64,000 nucleotides of DNA from Pontederia crassipes (taxonomy: Eukaryota > Streptophyta > Magnoliopsida > Commelinales > Pontederiaceae). The DNA lies in contig CM060187.1 in NCBI GenBank assembly GCA_030549335.1, positions 7,502,001 to 7,566,000 of the forward strand, written 5' to 3'. This document shows, piece after piece, positions 63,411 to 64,000 of this stretch (the first letter of the stretch is position 1; each line of letters begins with the position of its first letter). Made by a program: the position numbers and the translations under genes. The notes beneath the pieces are model-generated. The model did no database searches. It saw nothing but the letters and a program-made list of their open reading frames with translations, and was not told where the DNA came from.

Positions 63411-64000
63411 AAATAATTTTGAAAAGGGGCAGCTGGATCAGATTGTACAGCAAGTTTCTCCTATAATTCCCATTAAAGATCCATTGCAAAGGTGCCTAAT
63501 GTTTGATCATTTGAAGGAATTAGAGGATCCATAAGCCAAAGCATATAAATCAGCTATGAATGCACTCCAATCAGTAGGGAATTCAGAATTCCAAAATGGA
63601 GTGTTGTAGGTTTTCACTGCTGAACCCCACACCAATTCAACTCAGGACATTTCCTCCCAGTTGGAGCTAAAATCTCTTCCTAGTCCAGGGGATTCATATA
63701 TCATACATGAGGATTCTAGAGATGAGAAGTTAGTAGACTTCTGGTACAATGAAGGAGGGGTACATCCAAGTGAAAAACAAAGGCCAATCATTAACAAACA
63801 AAGAGATCCATACTTGATTGTGAAGCTGTCCACAGATTGAGATCTCTACTTGATTCATATCATACTATTTAAACCTCCTTGACATGAAGAAGTTGTAACA
63901 ATGTCTAGCCTAAGACATTAAAGTAGGGCACTTCTTGGGAGGTAATCCAACCCATTTTACACAATCTTTTTGTTTTGCAGGAATAAAGAAAGGAGGAATC

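Larger units (their letters stand above)
58600..64000 (+). mobile_element. Athila-type Ty3 retrotransposon, 5' part (runs off the window)
   Basis: A long leader/LTR region (about 58600-61190) is followed by a tRNA-Asp primer site of Athila type (tggcaccgttgccgggg, 61198-61214) and a gag. The LTR start could not be fixed; a cap-proximal stretch (aggagctaaactccatttct, near 59788) looks like the transcribed part of an Athila LTR. The protein region has the Athila order: Arg-rich N-terminus, retrotransposon gag core, CCHC knuckle, coiled linker, KAIQLRTGRLVEEP and FPQRLVKAQ. Pol would lie to the right of the window or be absent. The element has several breaks. Confidence 0.85.

Overview
The window is nuclear DNA of a flowering plant, most likely a monocot. 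The evidence is split plant-type genes with GT..AG introns, a very GC-rich intronless small gene beside AT-rich spacers, and a dense nest of plant transposon families (Ty3 Tekay-like, Athila, Ty1 Sirevirus, hAT, CACTA, Mutator-type MITE, RTE-like LINE). I cannot name the species from sequence alone.

Host genes occupy only the first 28 kb. (1) About 287-8583, + strand: the 3' two thirds of a PRP40-type splicing factor (second WW domain, five FF repeats, charged tail), 22 exons reconstructed. (2) 13880-14194, + strand: an intronless 104-residue zinc-finger protein with a visible TATA box and G-box. (3) 16186-27994, - strand: a seven-exon WAT1-related (EamA, UMAMIT-type) membrane transporter of about 365 residues, spread over 11.8 kb because its last two introns carry large transposons: an LTR retrotransposon (21115-25452) in intron 5, and a hAT element (16608-20701), itself carrying a MULE-type MITE (19721-20506), in intron 6. 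No exon of this gene is interrupted.

From 28.8 kb to the end I see only layered transposable elements. A solo Ty3-type LTR (28847-32485, TSD tatga) contains a Ty1-type solo LTR (29590-30892). A second Ty3-like element starts at 32884; its interior took a non-autonomous CACTA element (35558-37048), and its 3' LTR was split by a 17-kb CACTA element (37940-54985). The CACTA's TNP2 gene was in turn split by a Tekay-like Ty3 element (42383-50572, TSD tctca). The split LTR resumes at 54986 and is cut off near 56450 by a broken Sirevirus. Beyond about 58.6 kb lies an Athila-type element with tRNA-Asp primer site and gag, which carries a short patch resembling plastid 16S rRNA DNA.

I found no undescribed molecular system. 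The most unusual points are the organelle-like filler inside the Athila gag, the duplicated left end of the hAT element, the GC-rich hairpin cargo of the MITE, the palindromic GGTCGACC array in the Ty1-type LTR, and the readable order of insertions in the nest.
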